DNA of 64,000 nucleotides from Psychroserpens sp. (GCA_017643165.1 JAEPNY010000001.1:558001-622000); one strand, 5' to 3'. Shown: positions 1 to 8,577, counted from the stretch's first letter. The notes: generated from the sequence alone by a model not told the origin. Program-made: numbers and translations.

Positions 1-46
1 GAGCTAGTTAAGTATATACAATACATCAAATAAGATTTCTGGACTT

Positions 47-502
47 ATGAAAATTGGAATCATAATAGTGTTTAATACGATTGAAGAGGATAACTTCAAG
101 AAGGAGCTGTTAAAGTATTTAAAAAAGGCTAAAGACATTGAATTTTGTTTGGTTAACAATGGTCAAAGTGAACATGTTCATGAGAGTTTGATTGATATTT
201 CTGAACAACGAAAAAACGTTTGTGTTGTGAACATTAGAAAGAAGAAACTCGAAACTGCCGCTGTAAGAGCAGGTGCAAGATATATGTACAATAACTTTAA
301 TCTTAAACATTTGGGCTTTATTAGTAAGGTCTCAGGTCAGGAGTTATTGGATACGATTGAATATTTGATAATATATCAAAAAGAGATCATCATTATGAAT
401 ACAAATGATCAAAATACGCGTCAGGTAAAGCAAACCTTCTTCCAAAGTATTTTTTCAGTATCAAAACAAATAAGTCAGCTTAATTTGAAATCTGCCATTT
501 GA
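47..502 (+). CDS. compact glycosyltransferase family 2-like protein
   Basis: A 151-residue protein whose first ~100 residues resemble the nucleotide-binding half of a GT-A (family 2) glycosyltransferase: a hydrophobic beta strand (IGIIIVFN), an acidic helix, a second strand ending in VNNGQS, then a segment like the usual N-x-G-x-x-x-A-R region (ETAAVRAGARYMY). The DxD metal-binding motif and the acceptor half expected of a full enzyme (usually 230 residues or more) are not visible, so it may be a minimal family member, a remnant, or a non-catalytic relative. A stop codon closes the frame normally and I see no frameshifted continuation downstream. It stands alone, with about 200 bases to the next gene. 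Function is uncertain; the fold assignment is an inference from pattern. Confidence 0.6.
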   Translation: MKIGIIIVFNTIEEDNFKKELLKYLKKAKDIEFCLVNNGQSEHVHESLIDISEQRKNVCVVNIRKKKLETAAVRAGARYMYNNFNLKHLGFISKVSGQELLDTIEYLIIYQKEIIIMNTNDQNTRQVKQTFFQSIFSVSKQISQLNLKSAI

Positions 503-702
503 ATTCATCTCTTGTAAATCCAATGTGAAACAGAGTCACTTAAAATTCAGATAATTTTTCTGATTTCAATTCGTCGACAGTAATCTGCAATCCATCGGCA
601 GTGATCAACACACTATAGAAAAGTTTAAATATTGCTAAATGAGTAATCTAATTTTACTTGTTGAAATAGAGTGTATAGTTGAAATAACATAAATCAATTG
701 TA

Positions 703-2688
703 ATGAAGTTTATCAGACTCAACCTTGGAATCTTAACCTTATTAGTCGTATCTAATTGCGCTAAACCAGACTTAACTGACGCAAATTCATCCGACATAAA
801 TACTGATGTGATCAATATCCCTGGAGGATTTGATTACAGTACATACCGAACAGTAAAAGTACGAATTAACGACAATGCATCATATGTTCGTTATGATGTT
901 TTCGCATACTCGTCAGAACCGTATTTAGTAGGTTCAGAAACGTTTGAAGATCAAAACGGGGATATGGTTACCGAAGCGACTTACCGAAATGATATACTAA
1001 ATAAGCAGGTCTTTAGTGGAGTTCCAAAGAATGGAATTCTAGAGCAATCAATTAATCTACCAACGTATTATGATAAAATCTATATTCGTAGAAATGACAA
1101 TCTTAATTATTCATCTTCGATAGAATCAATCGTAGATAATGAAGTAAATTATTTTCATGCGAACGGAACTGCCGATCGTTCTTCTGAGAATATTGTGGTT
1201 ACTGACTATTTATATTGTGTTAATGGGTCAGGGGAGTTATTTCAGGTGGACCCATTATCAGGAGTTTTAACATATTTATCAGATATGCCTATGGGCAGTT
1301 GGACTTGTGCAATTGATCAAGAGAATAAGATGTTGTACTCCATTGGAAGGAGTAATCCTTATCCTTTAATGAAGTATTCGATAGAAAACAATTCATGGGA
1401 GATCATAGCAAATCTAGGTATAGGAGGTCCGAGATTGGATTTTAATACCGATGATAATCTACTCTATTTTTCTAAGAATAATAAGCTATACACTTTTGAT
1501 CCCACAAATGGAGCTAATCTCAATATTTGGACGATCAATGGTTTACACAATACAAATGGAGGTGATCTAGCATTTGCAGAAGATGGTACTTTGTTTCTTT
1601 GTACATTTTCTGGTCTATACAGGTTGGAGATGAATGACAATAATGAATACGATAGCACTAGAATAAGTGCTGATAATTTACCATTTCAACCAACGTCAAT
1701 GACTTTTGATTCTAATCAAGAACTTTGGTTAGCCAATAATGCAAGTAGTTCGGATCTTATCATCATGGACACCGTAACTGGTGGTTGGCAATATGAATAT
1801 GGCATCAACGCCGAGAATAATACCAATTTTGGAAGAACGATAAATGATTTAACAACATTTAGAATCTTTTCAGAAGACACTCAAGAAATAGACTCTGATG
1901 GGGATGGTATATTAGATCGTGATGATTCTTATCCTGAGGATGCAGAAAAAGCTTTTGAAATCTTTACACCTAGTAAATACGGTACTGGAACAATTGCATT
2001 TGAGGATTTATGGCCGTCTGATGGAGACTATGATTTCAATGATATGGCGTTAAATTATCAGGCGATTGCAATTCTGAATTCTCAGAATTTGGTAGTTCAA
2101 GTTGATCTGGTATGTAATATCAAATCAAATTCTGCTGGTTACACTAATGGTGTCGGAATTGAAATAGAAGGCATATCGCCTAGTCAAATAGAAAGTGTAA
2201 ATGGGACAACATATACGGAAAGTTATATTAGTTTAAATCCTAATGGAACAGAAGCTAATCAAGAAAACGCAGTGATTATCCTAACCGATAATCCAAATAA
2301 TATGTTGAGCGAGACTACCGTATCGATTGTTTTCACTGAACCAATTACAACTGAAACTTTAGGTGTTGCACCATTTAATCCATTCATAATTGCTAATAAG
2401 ATTAGAGCGAATGAAATTCATTTGCCATATCAGAATAAGACCTCGCTAGGTCAAAGTTATGTTCAGATCGAAGGTCAAAACTACGATCCTAACGGGAACT
2501 ATATTTCAGACAATGGTTACCCTTGGGGCATCAGTATTATCCATGACTTTAAGGTTCCAAAAGAATCGATTCGTATCTATCATGCCTACAACTTTTTTAA
2601 TAGTTGGGCAGAATCAGGAGGAACTGAATTCAAAGATTGGTATAAGGATAATCCTGGAAATCGAAATCAAAGCATGTTAAAAGATTAA
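703..2688 (+). CDS. LruC-domain lipoprotein with propeller-like repeats
   Basis: A 661-residue exported protein. Residues 1-19 form a lipoprotein signal with the likely lipidated Cys at 19. Residues ~165-390 contain repeated strands of the type YCVNGSGELFQVDP and LYTFDPTNG, which suggest a beta-propeller. A calcium-binding thrombospondin-3-like loop (DSDGDGILDRDD, about 397-408) leads into the C-terminal LruC domain, recognised by FEDLWPSDGDYDFNDM near 433-448. LruC-domain proteins are surface or envelope proteins of unknown biochemical role, common in marine Bacteroidota. The following STAS-like gene starts 23 bases after the stop, so the two may share a transcript. Nothing points to a substrate. 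Confidence 0.75.
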   Translation: MKFIRLNLGILTLLVVSNCAKPDLTDANSSDINTDVINIPGGFDYSTYRTVKVRINDNASYVRYDVFAYSSEPYLVGSETFEDQNGDMVTEATYRNDILNKQVFSGVPKNGILEQSINLPTYYDKIYIRRNDNLNYSSSIESIVDNEVNYFHANGTADRSSENIVVTDYLYCVNGSGELFQVDPLSGVLTYLSDMPMGSWTCAIDQENKMLYSIGRSNPYPLMKYSIENNSWEIIANLGIGGPRLDFNTDDNLLYFSKNNKLYTFDPTNGANLNIWTINGLHNTNGGDLAFAEDGTLFLCTFSGLYRLEMNDNNEYDSTRISADNLPFQPTSMTFDSNQELWLANNASSSDLIIMDTVTGGWQYEYGINAENNTNFGRTINDLTTFRIFSEDTQEIDSDGDGILDRDDSYPEDAEKAFEIFTPSKYGTGTIAFEDLWPSDGDYDFNDMALNYQAIAILNSQNLVVQVDLVCNIKSNSAGYTNGVGIEIEGISPSQIESVNGTTYTESYISLNPNGTEANQENAVIILTDNPNNMLSETTVSIVFTEPITTETLGVAPFNPFIIANKIRANEIHLPYQNKTSLGQSYVQIEGQNYDPNGNYISDNGYPWGISIIHDFKVPKESIRIYHAYNFFNSWAESGGTEFKDWYKDNPGNRNQSMLKD

Positions 2689-2711
2689 ATAATTTTTAAA
2701 GATAATTCGTT

Positions 2712-2990
2712 ATGGCACTCAGAATAGAAGAAAAAAATGATGTGTTCTTTTTAGACGGCATCTTAAATAGTGACACTTCACAAGTATTCAAAAAGCACAT
2801 GGATTTCATCATGGAGACTAATGGTTATGTTACTATTAACATTGATAAATTGAATGAAATTGATTTAAACGGTTTATCAGTTTTAAAGCAATTCTATAGG
2901 CAATCGAATAAAAACGCGAAAGATTTTTTCATTGTTGGATATGGTTGTAAAGAGATCTATGGTGAATTTAAATATGATCAGAGTGCTTAG
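2712..2990 (+). CDS. STAS-like domain protein (first of two paralogues)
   Basis: A 92-residue soluble protein with the strand-helix pattern of a STAS (anti-sigma-factor antagonist-like) domain: two N-terminal strands, a helix, the strand YVTINIDKL, then the loop NEIDLNGLSVLKQF. In SpoIIAA-type proteins that loop is D-S-S/T-G-L and its Ser is phosphorylated; here it is D-L-N-G-L, so the phosphoacceptor is missing. A second gene of exactly the same coding length (92 residues) lies at 3438-3716 and aligns without gaps from its Met. It could act as a protein-protein switch that is not phosphorylated, but that is inference. Spacing suggests co-transcription with the LruC lipoprotein. Confidence 0.65.
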   Translation: MALRIEEKNDVFFLDGILNSDTSQVFKKHMDFIMETNGYVTINIDKLNEIDLNGLSVLKQFYRQSNKNAKDFFIVGYGCKEIYGEFKYDQSA

Positions 2991-3069
2991 TTATGAATGT
3001 AGAGGACAGTAGTTTTTTTGATTGAAGTTGGTGATGAGTTCCAGATCGATATTTACTTGACCTACTTTT

Positions 3070-3213
3070 TTATTCTATAGGATTACTTTTTCGAAAAAAC
3101 CCAAAACCTAGTGGAATGACAAATACCAGGAATAGAAACTTTCCTGAAAGAAATCCGTAGATTGTAATTCCGGCAAGAACAGCATAAAGAATGATCTGGT
3201 GAGAACGCTTCAT
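3070..3213 (-). CDS. 47-residue membrane protein, hypothetical
   Basis: An ATG-to-TAA frame of 47 residues on the minus strand (start at 3213, stop at 3070-3072). It has a Lys/Arg/His N-terminus (MKRSHQ), two hydrophobic stretches (IILYAVLAGITIYGFL and FLFLVFVIPLGFGFF) separated by SGK, and a basic tail (RKSNPIE). This is the pattern of a two-pass or hairpin inner-membrane microprotein. It fills the otherwise empty space between the two STAS-like genes and points the opposite way. I do not recognise a family. The hydrophobic composition and clean ends support it, but there is no homology evidence. Confidence 0.5.
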   Translation of the reverse strand: MKRSHQIILYAVLAGITIYGFLSGKFLFLVFVIPLGFGFFRKSNPIE

Positions 3214-3437
3214 GCTGCAAATTTAAGCATCTATAATTTGTAAGATTTTTGATACGCAAGTTCTTAATAACCTGTAGTTTATCCTTAGTTTCTATCACAT
3301 TATAAATAATAACCACTTATTTTTTCAATTCATCGATTAAATAAGCGTATTAAAATTATTTGTGTGATATTTAAAACATAATAATATTGATTAATAGTCC
3401 ATTAGCAAATACAATGTATAACCTAAGTCATATTATT

Positions 3438-3716
3438 ATGAACCTCGAAATCACACAGGCCAATAACTATTTTAAAGTTAAAGGTGCCTTAGACCGGAAA
3501 AACCTACACGTTTTTCAAAAAGAATTTAGAAACATCTTCGATAAAGTAAATGCGATTACTGTAAGTATTGAGCATTTAACGAGTATTGATCGTTTTGGAG
3601 TAAAAGCAATTGCTGAACTTCATAACGAGGCCTTAGTTAGAAATAAGCAATTATCGATTATAGGTCTTGGTCACGGAAACCTTTATAACCACTTTAAGTC
3701 TGAAGAAGCGGCTTAA
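3438..3716 (+). CDS. STAS-like domain protein (second of two paralogues)
   Basis: A 92-residue protein paralogous to the one at 2712-2990. Both begin M-x-L-x-I, both have a conserved D-x-x-G in the same position (IDRFGVKAI here), and both end in Ala after an acidic stretch. The frame extends upstream to 3387, but I chose the ATG at 3438 because it makes the protein the same length as its paralogue and removes an unmatched 17-residue extension. As in the paralogue, the Ser/Thr normally phosphorylated in SpoIIAA-like STAS domains is absent (Arg-Phe instead). Its stop is immediately followed by the stop of the convergent gene on the other strand, with no space for a terminator. Confidence 0.6.
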   Translation: MNLEITQANNYFKVKGALDRKNLHVFQKEFRNIFDKVNAITVSIEHLTSIDRFGVKAIAELHNEALVRNKQLSIIGLGHGNLYNHFKSEEAA

Positions 3717-4193
3717 TTAGCAGGTCATATCAGCAATGATCTTCCATTGACCATCTATTTTTTTGAAGATGATTATAAATATACCATCAGCATCACCAAC
3801 ACTACGTGATAGATGGAACTCGCCCATTACCCAATAGGTGTTATCTTCTATTGGAGATATGTCGTTTATGACAAAATTAAGTGTGCCACTCTCAGCTGAG
3901 GTAGGATAATTTTTCTTATAATTTTCTAGTGTTTGCTCCCAACCAAGAGTAAGTCCGTTTGAACCATAGAATTTGAGTTGGTCACTTTTCCAGTACCCTT
4001 CCATGAATCCTTCAAGATCATGTTTGTTCCAGGCAATTTCTTGCGCTTCCATAACAAGACGAATACCAGCCTCGGCATCGTTCATGTCTGCTCGTTCATC
4101 CCATGATGGTTCTGATGTAGTAACGTCAGCTTTGATACTAATACAGCTTATACAAGACAGTATTAATAAACTTAAAAAAAAGTGCTTTTTCAT
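3717..4193 (-). CDS. SnoaL-like/DUF4440 family lipoprotein
   Basis: A small exported protein (158 residues from the chosen Met) with a lipoprotein-like signal (MKKHFFLSLLILSCISC) and a single NTF2/SnoaL-like alpha+beta cone domain, recognised by the helix EAGIRLVMEAQEIAWNKHDLEGFMEGYW and C-terminal strands ending in GQWKIIADMTC. Such domains are small-ligand binding or hydrolase-like modules; the DUF4440 branch has no fixed activity. An upstream in-frame Met at 4205 is possible, but a TATTTTTA box (4217-4224, minus) would put transcription start almost on top of it, so 4193 is preferred. Its stop touches the stop of the STAS-like gene on the plus strand. Confidence 0.65.
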   Translation of the reverse strand: MKKHFFLSLLILSCISCISIKADVTTSEPSWDERADMNDAEAGIRLVMEAQEIAWNKHDLEGFMEGYWKSDQLKFYGSNGLTLGWEQTLENYKKNYPTSAESGTLNFVINDISPIEDNTYWVMGEFHLSRSVGDADGIFIIIFKKIDGQWKIIADMTC

Positions 4194-4235
4194 TTTTGAT
4201 CGCATGTTTGTCGATCTAAAAATACTAACAAATCT

Positions 4236-5336
4236 CTAAAGTGCGCTTTTCTGATTCTTAAAAAACGCATCTGCTTGTAGTTGCATTAACTCACGTGCTT
4301 TTTGTCGTTTATAATTATAGAGTTCGTCTTCTTCTGCAATATCATTATAAATCTTATTATTTAACGCAAGATCTGTTTTAAGTAGAATTTCGCGTTCGCT
4401 AACTTTTTGCTCTACCCATGTCTTGATTGCAGTTTCTGCATCCTCTAGTTTGAAATCATACTCGCCTTTTGGTGAAAGTAGCTTTGCTATTATAGGAGAA
4501 GTCTCGATGGCCAAGAATAATAGAAAAATAAATAACGATGGAAGAAAAGGTAATTCATTCAACGCATTTACACGTGCCATCAGTCCATCAAACCCATCAA
4601 TAATTGGTTGAGAGGTATCGACTTGAGATTCATAATCCGATTGCAGTTGAGCGATTTGAGCTTCGGTTGCATCAATTTTAGCTTTATTATCGGCTTTTAA
4701 TTGTTGTAATTCAGCTAGTGCAGCATCATGCTTTTCTCGTTTCTCTTCATAAACAGGACCTTTACCTAATAAACCAGTTCCTGCCGTACCTTCAGCCTCG
4801 GTGATATAAATGTCGTATAGGGCATTCACTTCGGCCTCCTTTGTTGCGACTTGATTTTGGAGTGTGGTAATGTTAGCTTCTAGAGCATCAATATTCGGAG
4901 TGTACTGCTCTGCTATTTGAACTTGATTGGCAAGTGTCAGTTCATTTTTTTGCTCAAGTAAAACCTGATCAATTTCTTTTTGAAATATCTTAAGTTCTAA
5001 TGGTTTTGAAATAACAACGGCTATAATTACAGCTAGAATAATACGAGGTGTGGCTTGAACAACTTCATCTATAATGTTATTACGCTTCTTGATGGTAGAG
5101 ACGATGAACCGGTCTAAATTGAAAATTAATAGTCCCCAAACAAAGCCAAATCCAATGGCTGTATATAAATTGTCAAAAACTGTATAAAGGGCATAACTAC
5201 TAGCGATAAACGCCATGACAGCAGTAAAGAAAACGGTGGCGCCAACACCAGCATATTTATTTTGCTCGCCAATAGAGCATGTATCTAATATATCGGTATC
5301 TGCACCTGAGCAGATGATAAAAAATTTCTTGAGCAT
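4236..5336 (-). CDS. DUF4407 family membrane protein
   Basis: A 366-residue integral membrane protein of the DUF4407 family. It starts MLKKFFIICSGADTDIL, the family's usual N-terminus, has two membrane segments at about 27-75, a third near 95-115 (IILAVIIAVVISKPLEL), then a long coiled coil (about 120-270, rich in Gln, Glu and Ala heptads) and a final membrane segment (LPSLFIFLLFLAIETSPIIAKLL). The frame runs 32 codons further upstream to 5432, but that extension is encoded by a rho-independent terminator (5404-5440), so the Met at 5336 is the real start. Function of the family is unknown; topology suggests a coiled-coil domain on one face of the inner membrane. Confidence 0.75.
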   Translation of the reverse strand: MLKKFFIICSGADTDILDTCSIGEQNKYAGVGATVFFTAVMAFIASSYALYTVFDNLYTAIGFGFVWGLLIFNLDRFIVSTIKKRNNIIDEVVQATPRIILAVIIAVVISKPLELKIFQKEIDQVLLEQKNELTLANQVQIAEQYTPNIDALEANITTLQNQVATKEAEVNALYDIYITEAEGTAGTGLLGKGPVYEEKREKHDAALAELQQLKADNKAKIDATEAQIAQLQSDYESQVDTSQPIIDGFDGLMARVNALNELPFLPSLFIFLLFLAIETSPIIAKLLSPKGEYDFKLEDAETAIKTWVEQKVSEREILLKTDLALNNKIYNDIAEEDELYNYKRQKARELMQLQADAFFKNQKSAL

Positions 5337-5403
5337 GATGGATTGTTTTTTGATTGATTGCTTATTAGAACGCAAAAAATGCTGCTTTGTTACATTTTTT
5401 AAG

Positions 5404-5440
5404 TAAAAAAAGCCTTTTAGTGCCATAAGCACTAAAAGGC
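5404..5440 (-). terminator. rho-independent terminator upstream of the DUF4407 gene
   Basis: A perfect 12-base-pair inverted repeat (GCCTTTTAGTGC at 5412-5423, GCACTAAAAGGC at 5429-5440) with a 5-base loop. It is followed on the minus strand by a T tract (A tract 5404-5411 on the plus strand). It ends transcription coming from the 45-residue gene at 5529-5666 and separates it from DUF4407. Confidence 0.85.
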
Positions 5441-5528
5441 AATGAATAGAATTTAAACATTTTGGGATTATTGTAAAAGGCTTCCAAAAGTTGCATTTAA
5501 ACCCTTGAGTATTAATAATCTATAATAT

Positions 5529-5666
5529 TTAATCTGAAATTATTTGTACTTGCGTAGTCTCCTTTGTTTGAGAAGGACGTTTACACATGGTTAGGTTAAG
5601 GGCTAAAATCACAAAGAACAATAATGACAGTGCGATTTTGAATTTAGGTTTGTCAGTAATACGCAT
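5529..5666 (-). CDS. 45-residue single-pass membrane protein, hypothetical
   Basis: An ATG-to-TAA frame encoding 45 residues: a basic N-terminus (MRITDKPKFK), one hydrophobic helix (IALSLLFFVILALNLTMC) and a polar Thr/Gln-rich tail ending VQIISD. It is followed at the right distance by a strong terminator on the same strand (5404-5440), which is good evidence that a short transcript is made here. The Cys at the end of the hydrophobic stretch could be a lipobox-like site, although the pattern (LTMC) is weak. I do not recognise a family. Confidence 0.5.
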   Translation of the reverse strand: MRITDKPKFKIALSLLFFVILALNLTMCKRPSQTKETTQVQIISD

Positions 5667-5775
5667 CGTATGCTTAATTTAAGATTTGATGTTTAAAACT
5701 AACGATCTAAATCGCTCAAATTAATGGTACATCTACTGATTTATTAAACCGCGTAGTAATACGTGCTACTTTTCT

Positions 5776-8121
5776 TTAATTCCTTTTAATTTCTTTAATA
5801 ACTGGAGCATCAGTTAAATAGACTTCTGGTGTGCGCGTATCTGATTTCTTAGTTTTGACAATTAAGCTTTGATTTTTATTGACGATGATAAGGGCTTCTT
5901 TAGAGGTAATTTGTTTTCCTTCGTAATAGAATTTAGCATTCGTTTTTGCCATGTCCTTGATGTAATCTGCAGGCTTTTGTGGCGGTGGTGGTGGCGGTAG
6001 CTCTTTAACTTCAATGTTTTTAGGTGATGGAGGAGGTGCTGGAACATCTTTCACTTCAATCACTTTTGGTTTTGGTGGCGGTGGAGGTGGTGGAATACCA
6101 GCCGAACGTTTCTTTTGATCAGCGGTCATATTATCATAAATACTCTGATAATACCGTTGTTCGCCTGATGAAATTATTTTGTATGTACCATCTGGATTTT
6201 TTAACCCTTTTATCCATTTATTATACTTATTAAATATGCCATCATTCACTTCCCCTTTATGCATTGCACGCGGTGGTGGTGGCGGTAATTTTGGAAGGGG
6301 GTGGGCGTTTTTTCTTTGTTTTGGAGACATAAGATCGTAGATGTACTTCATTCGCTTGTAATCTTTCATCTTTATAATACGCCTTCCTTCCGGTTGAGAA
6401 TTATACGATTTAGCAAGTCGATTATACTCGTCCATTTGCTCCTTTGTCGCCTCTTGCTGTGTTGGTAATGATTGCGATCGTAAATCTTCATTATTTTTAT
6501 TGAACTCAAGACCTGGAAAAGGGAATTCTTTCACAGCATTCTTCTGCTGTGTTGTCATTCTCTTATAAATATTCTGGTATTTTATTAGTTCTTTTTCGTC
6601 CAGAATTGGATATTGTGTTGCGGCTTTTGAAAATGTGATTGCTTTTCCATCTAATTGCTTAATCCATGCTTTGTAGTCTGCTATCTCTTTTTTTGAAGGT
6701 GATTTTTGTTGTTCTACATTTTTACCTTCAATTGCAAATGGCGTATTCCCTTTAGATCGAATAATTTCTTGATTTGAAGTAACTATTCTATGATATCCGT
6801 AACCCTCAAGAGCGTTATAAATAAACCAAACCTCTTCATTTGAAAGTGTTTTTGAAGCTGTTACATGAATATTTATAATCTTATCACGAATTTCTTTAGA
6901 AATATCTTGATGTAATTGATTGAATACGTTTCTGAATGTTTTTTTGGTAGCTCTTTTCCCATCTATGAGATAAGCATTATCATTAAGTACTTCTACTTCT
7001 ATACTCCTCGCATAATGTTTGTCTGAGGTGCTATATAATTTAACGACATATTTATCATTTGAATCTTTTTGCGTCAACATTTCCGTTCGTTTACCGCGAT
7101 TATTTTTAGCGATTGTTTTGGCCGCTTCCGCAGTAATTTTTTCATCGTCAAGATAAAAGGAAGCACCTTGATTCTCCATATCGACTATAAATTCTAGAAA
7201 GCTTGGGTTCGAATTATACTGCTGACTTGATGATAGTTCTGTACTGTCAATAGTAATTTCTTTTTTAGTCGTAAAACCTACAAGTAAAAGACTAAATAGT
7301 GGAATAAGTAATAAAGTACTTAACCAAATTCGGGTTTTTGATGTTTGTGTTTTCATAACTGTAAATCGTTTTTTGATGGATGAATAATTTATGGCACTAG
7401 CCAATTGATGATGATTCGAATATGATGAATATTGTAATAGAATATGCTGATAATTTTTAGTCGAAATGCCTTGATTAAGAACGGCATTGTCTGCTAAAAA
7501 CTCATGATTCAGTTTTATACGCTGTTTAATAATATATATTAAGGGATGGAACCAGAACACAATCTGTACAAGTTCTAAGAGAATAATATCAAGACTATGC
7601 AGCTGTTGCGCATGAGTTTCTTCGTGTAATAATACCTCTTCTGGAATACTACCATCCTTGAATGTTCTTTTGTATAGAAAAATATATTTGAAGAATGAAT
7701 GCGGAATGATGTTCTTGTCTAAAAGAATATATGTAAGCGGAGCGATACGTATAGATTCATTACTTGAAATATCTTTATAGAGCTTATTGAGATTAATAAC
7801 AAATCGAACTAGAAAAACTGTAGCACCAATGATATAGACAGTCCATAGTATATCCGACAGTTCAATAAGCGGTGTGTTGATTTCAGACAGGTTTGCGGTC
7901 AAGTTATTATTAGCAACTACTTGTTCAAAATTATTGTTCGACTCAGTACTGCTTACCACATAAGTTTTGATTGTGATTAAAGGAATCATTATCGAGCTCA
8001 ATACGCCTCCAATGAGATAAAACCTTTTAAAATGATGGTTGTTTTGTTTTTCAAGAAATAGGGCATAAACCAAATAAAAAAGAAAAAGGCATCCCGAAAA
8101 TTTTAACAGATACATGTCCAT
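5776..8121 (-). CDS. M56 family (BlaR1/MecR1-like) membrane metallopeptidase sensor
   Basis: A 781-residue membrane-bound peptidase of family M56. N-terminal membrane segments lie at about 3-23, 33-50 and 90-110; the zinc motif HEETH is at 166-170 with a downstream Glu in NHEFLAD (207); a fourth membrane helix is at 264-284. The remainder is periplasmic: a domain at ~314-365 that recurs at ~723-770 (SFYLDDEKITAEAAK versus KFYYEGKQITSKEAL), and three degenerate ~60-residue repeats (about 481-538, 564-618, 629-683), each ending in M-T/S-x-x-Q-K/R and Pro-rich runs. No beta-lactam-binding domain is present, so the signal sensed is unknown. The gene starts 2 bases after the BlaI gene stop; the pair forms a classic repressor/sensor-protease operon. 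Confidence 0.85.
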   Translation of the reverse strand: MDMYLLKFSGCLFLFYLVYALFLEKQNNHHFKRFYLIGGVLSSIMIPLITIKTYVVSSTESNNNFEQVVANNNLTANLSEINTPLIELSDILWTVYIIGATVFLVRFVINLNKLYKDISSNESIRIAPLTYILLDKNIIPHSFFKYIFLYKRTFKDGSIPEEVLLHEETHAQQLHSLDIILLELVQIVFWFHPLIYIIKQRIKLNHEFLADNAVLNQGISTKNYQHILLQYSSYSNHHQLASAINYSSIKKRFTVMKTQTSKTRIWLSTLLLIPLFSLLLVGFTTKKEITIDSTELSSSQQYNSNPSFLEFIVDMENQGASFYLDDEKITAEAAKTIAKNNRGKRTEMLTQKDSNDKYVVKLYSTSDKHYARSIEVEVLNDNAYLIDGKRATKKTFRNVFNQLHQDISKEIRDKIINIHVTASKTLSNEEVWFIYNALEGYGYHRIVTSNQEIIRSKGNTPFAIEGKNVEQQKSPSKKEIADYKAWIKQLDGKAITFSKAATQYPILDEKELIKYQNIYKRMTTQQKNAVKEFPFPGLEFNKNNEDLRSQSLPTQQEATKEQMDEYNRLAKSYNSQPEGRRIIKMKDYKRMKYIYDLMSPKQRKNAHPLPKLPPPPPRAMHKGEVNDGIFNKYNKWIKGLKNPDGTYKIISSGEQRYYQSIYDNMTADQKKRSAGIPPPPPPPKPKVIEVKDVPAPPPSPKNIEVKELPPPPPPQKPADYIKDMAKTNAKFYYEGKQITSKEALIIVNKNQSLIVKTKKSDTRTPEVYLTDAPVIKEIKRN

Positions 8122-8123
8122 AA

Positions 8124-8489
8124 TTATTTGCTCTTAATTTGTTTATCGATAATTGATTTTAATTCTTCCAGTTCTTCTAGCGTAAGATCTGTCTTTCTAG
8201 TAAAGAATGATGCAAATTGCGTAGCACTATCATTAAAGAAATTCTTTATGAGTCCATTGACATGCTTTGAGAAGTAGTCTTCTTTTTTTACAAGAGGATA
8301 GTATTCTCGAGACTTTCCATATAATTTATAATTCACGAACCCTTTACCGATCATTCGTTTAAGCAGTGTAGCAACCGTCGTTGTTGCTGGCTTAGGATCC
8401 GGATAAGCATCTAGCAGATCTTTCATAAAAGCATTTTCAAGCTTCCATAAATGTTGCATTAATTGTTCTTCAGTTTTTGAAAGTTGCAT
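8124..8489 (-). CDS. BlaI/MecI/CopY family transcriptional repressor
   Basis: A 121-residue winged-helix repressor: MQLSKTEEQLMQHLWKLE opens the first helix and ATTTVATLLKRMIGKGFVNY is the recognition helix and wing of BlaI/MecI proteins. The C-terminal helices form the dimerisation part that the partner protease cleaves or destabilises. It is the first gene of the operon with the M56 sensor (2-base gap). Two TCTACA-N2-TGTAGA-type sites lie directly upstream of its start (8492-8525), which indicates autorepression. The length is normal for the family. Which genes besides its own operon it controls is not visible here. Confidence 0.9.
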   Translation of the reverse strand: MQLSKTEEQLMQHLWKLENAFMKDLLDAYPDPKPATTTVATLLKRMIGKGFVNYKLYGKSREYYPLVKKEDYFSKHVNGLIKNFFNDSATQFASFFTRKTDLTLEELEELKSIIDKQIKSK

Positions 8490-8491
8490 AC

Positions 8492-8525
8492 TCTACATCT
8501 TTAGAATTAACTCTACAAATGTAGA
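8492..8525 (-). promoter_or_regulatory. tandem BlaI-type operators upstream of blaI-like gene
   Basis: Two 14-base sites with identical architecture: 8512-8525 is TCTACA-AA-TGTAGA, a perfect palindrome with 6-base arms, and 8492-8505 is TCTACA-TC-TTTAGA, with one mismatch in the right arm. They start exactly 20 bases apart, roughly two helical turns. BlaI/MecI repressors recognise TACA/TGTA half-sites, so these are the likely autoregulatory operators. Confidence 0.75.
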
Positions 8526-8577
8526 ATAAAAATATTTAAACTCCAAATATTCAATATTATAAGTGCGAAAAATCCTT

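Noticed and set aside
3083-3316. A 77-codon open frame on the minus strand
   Set aside because: It is Cys/Arg-rich with no recognisable pattern and overlaps, in another frame, the better-supported 47-residue membrane protein (3070-3213).
5337-5432. 32-codon N-terminal extension of the DUF4407 protein
   Set aside because: It is encoded partly by a rho-independent terminator and is absent from the family N-terminus.
6024-6233. Open frame opposite the M56 gene
   Set aside because: It is the antisense of Pro-codon runs in the M56 protein; Val/Leu/Glu-rich composition without a domain.
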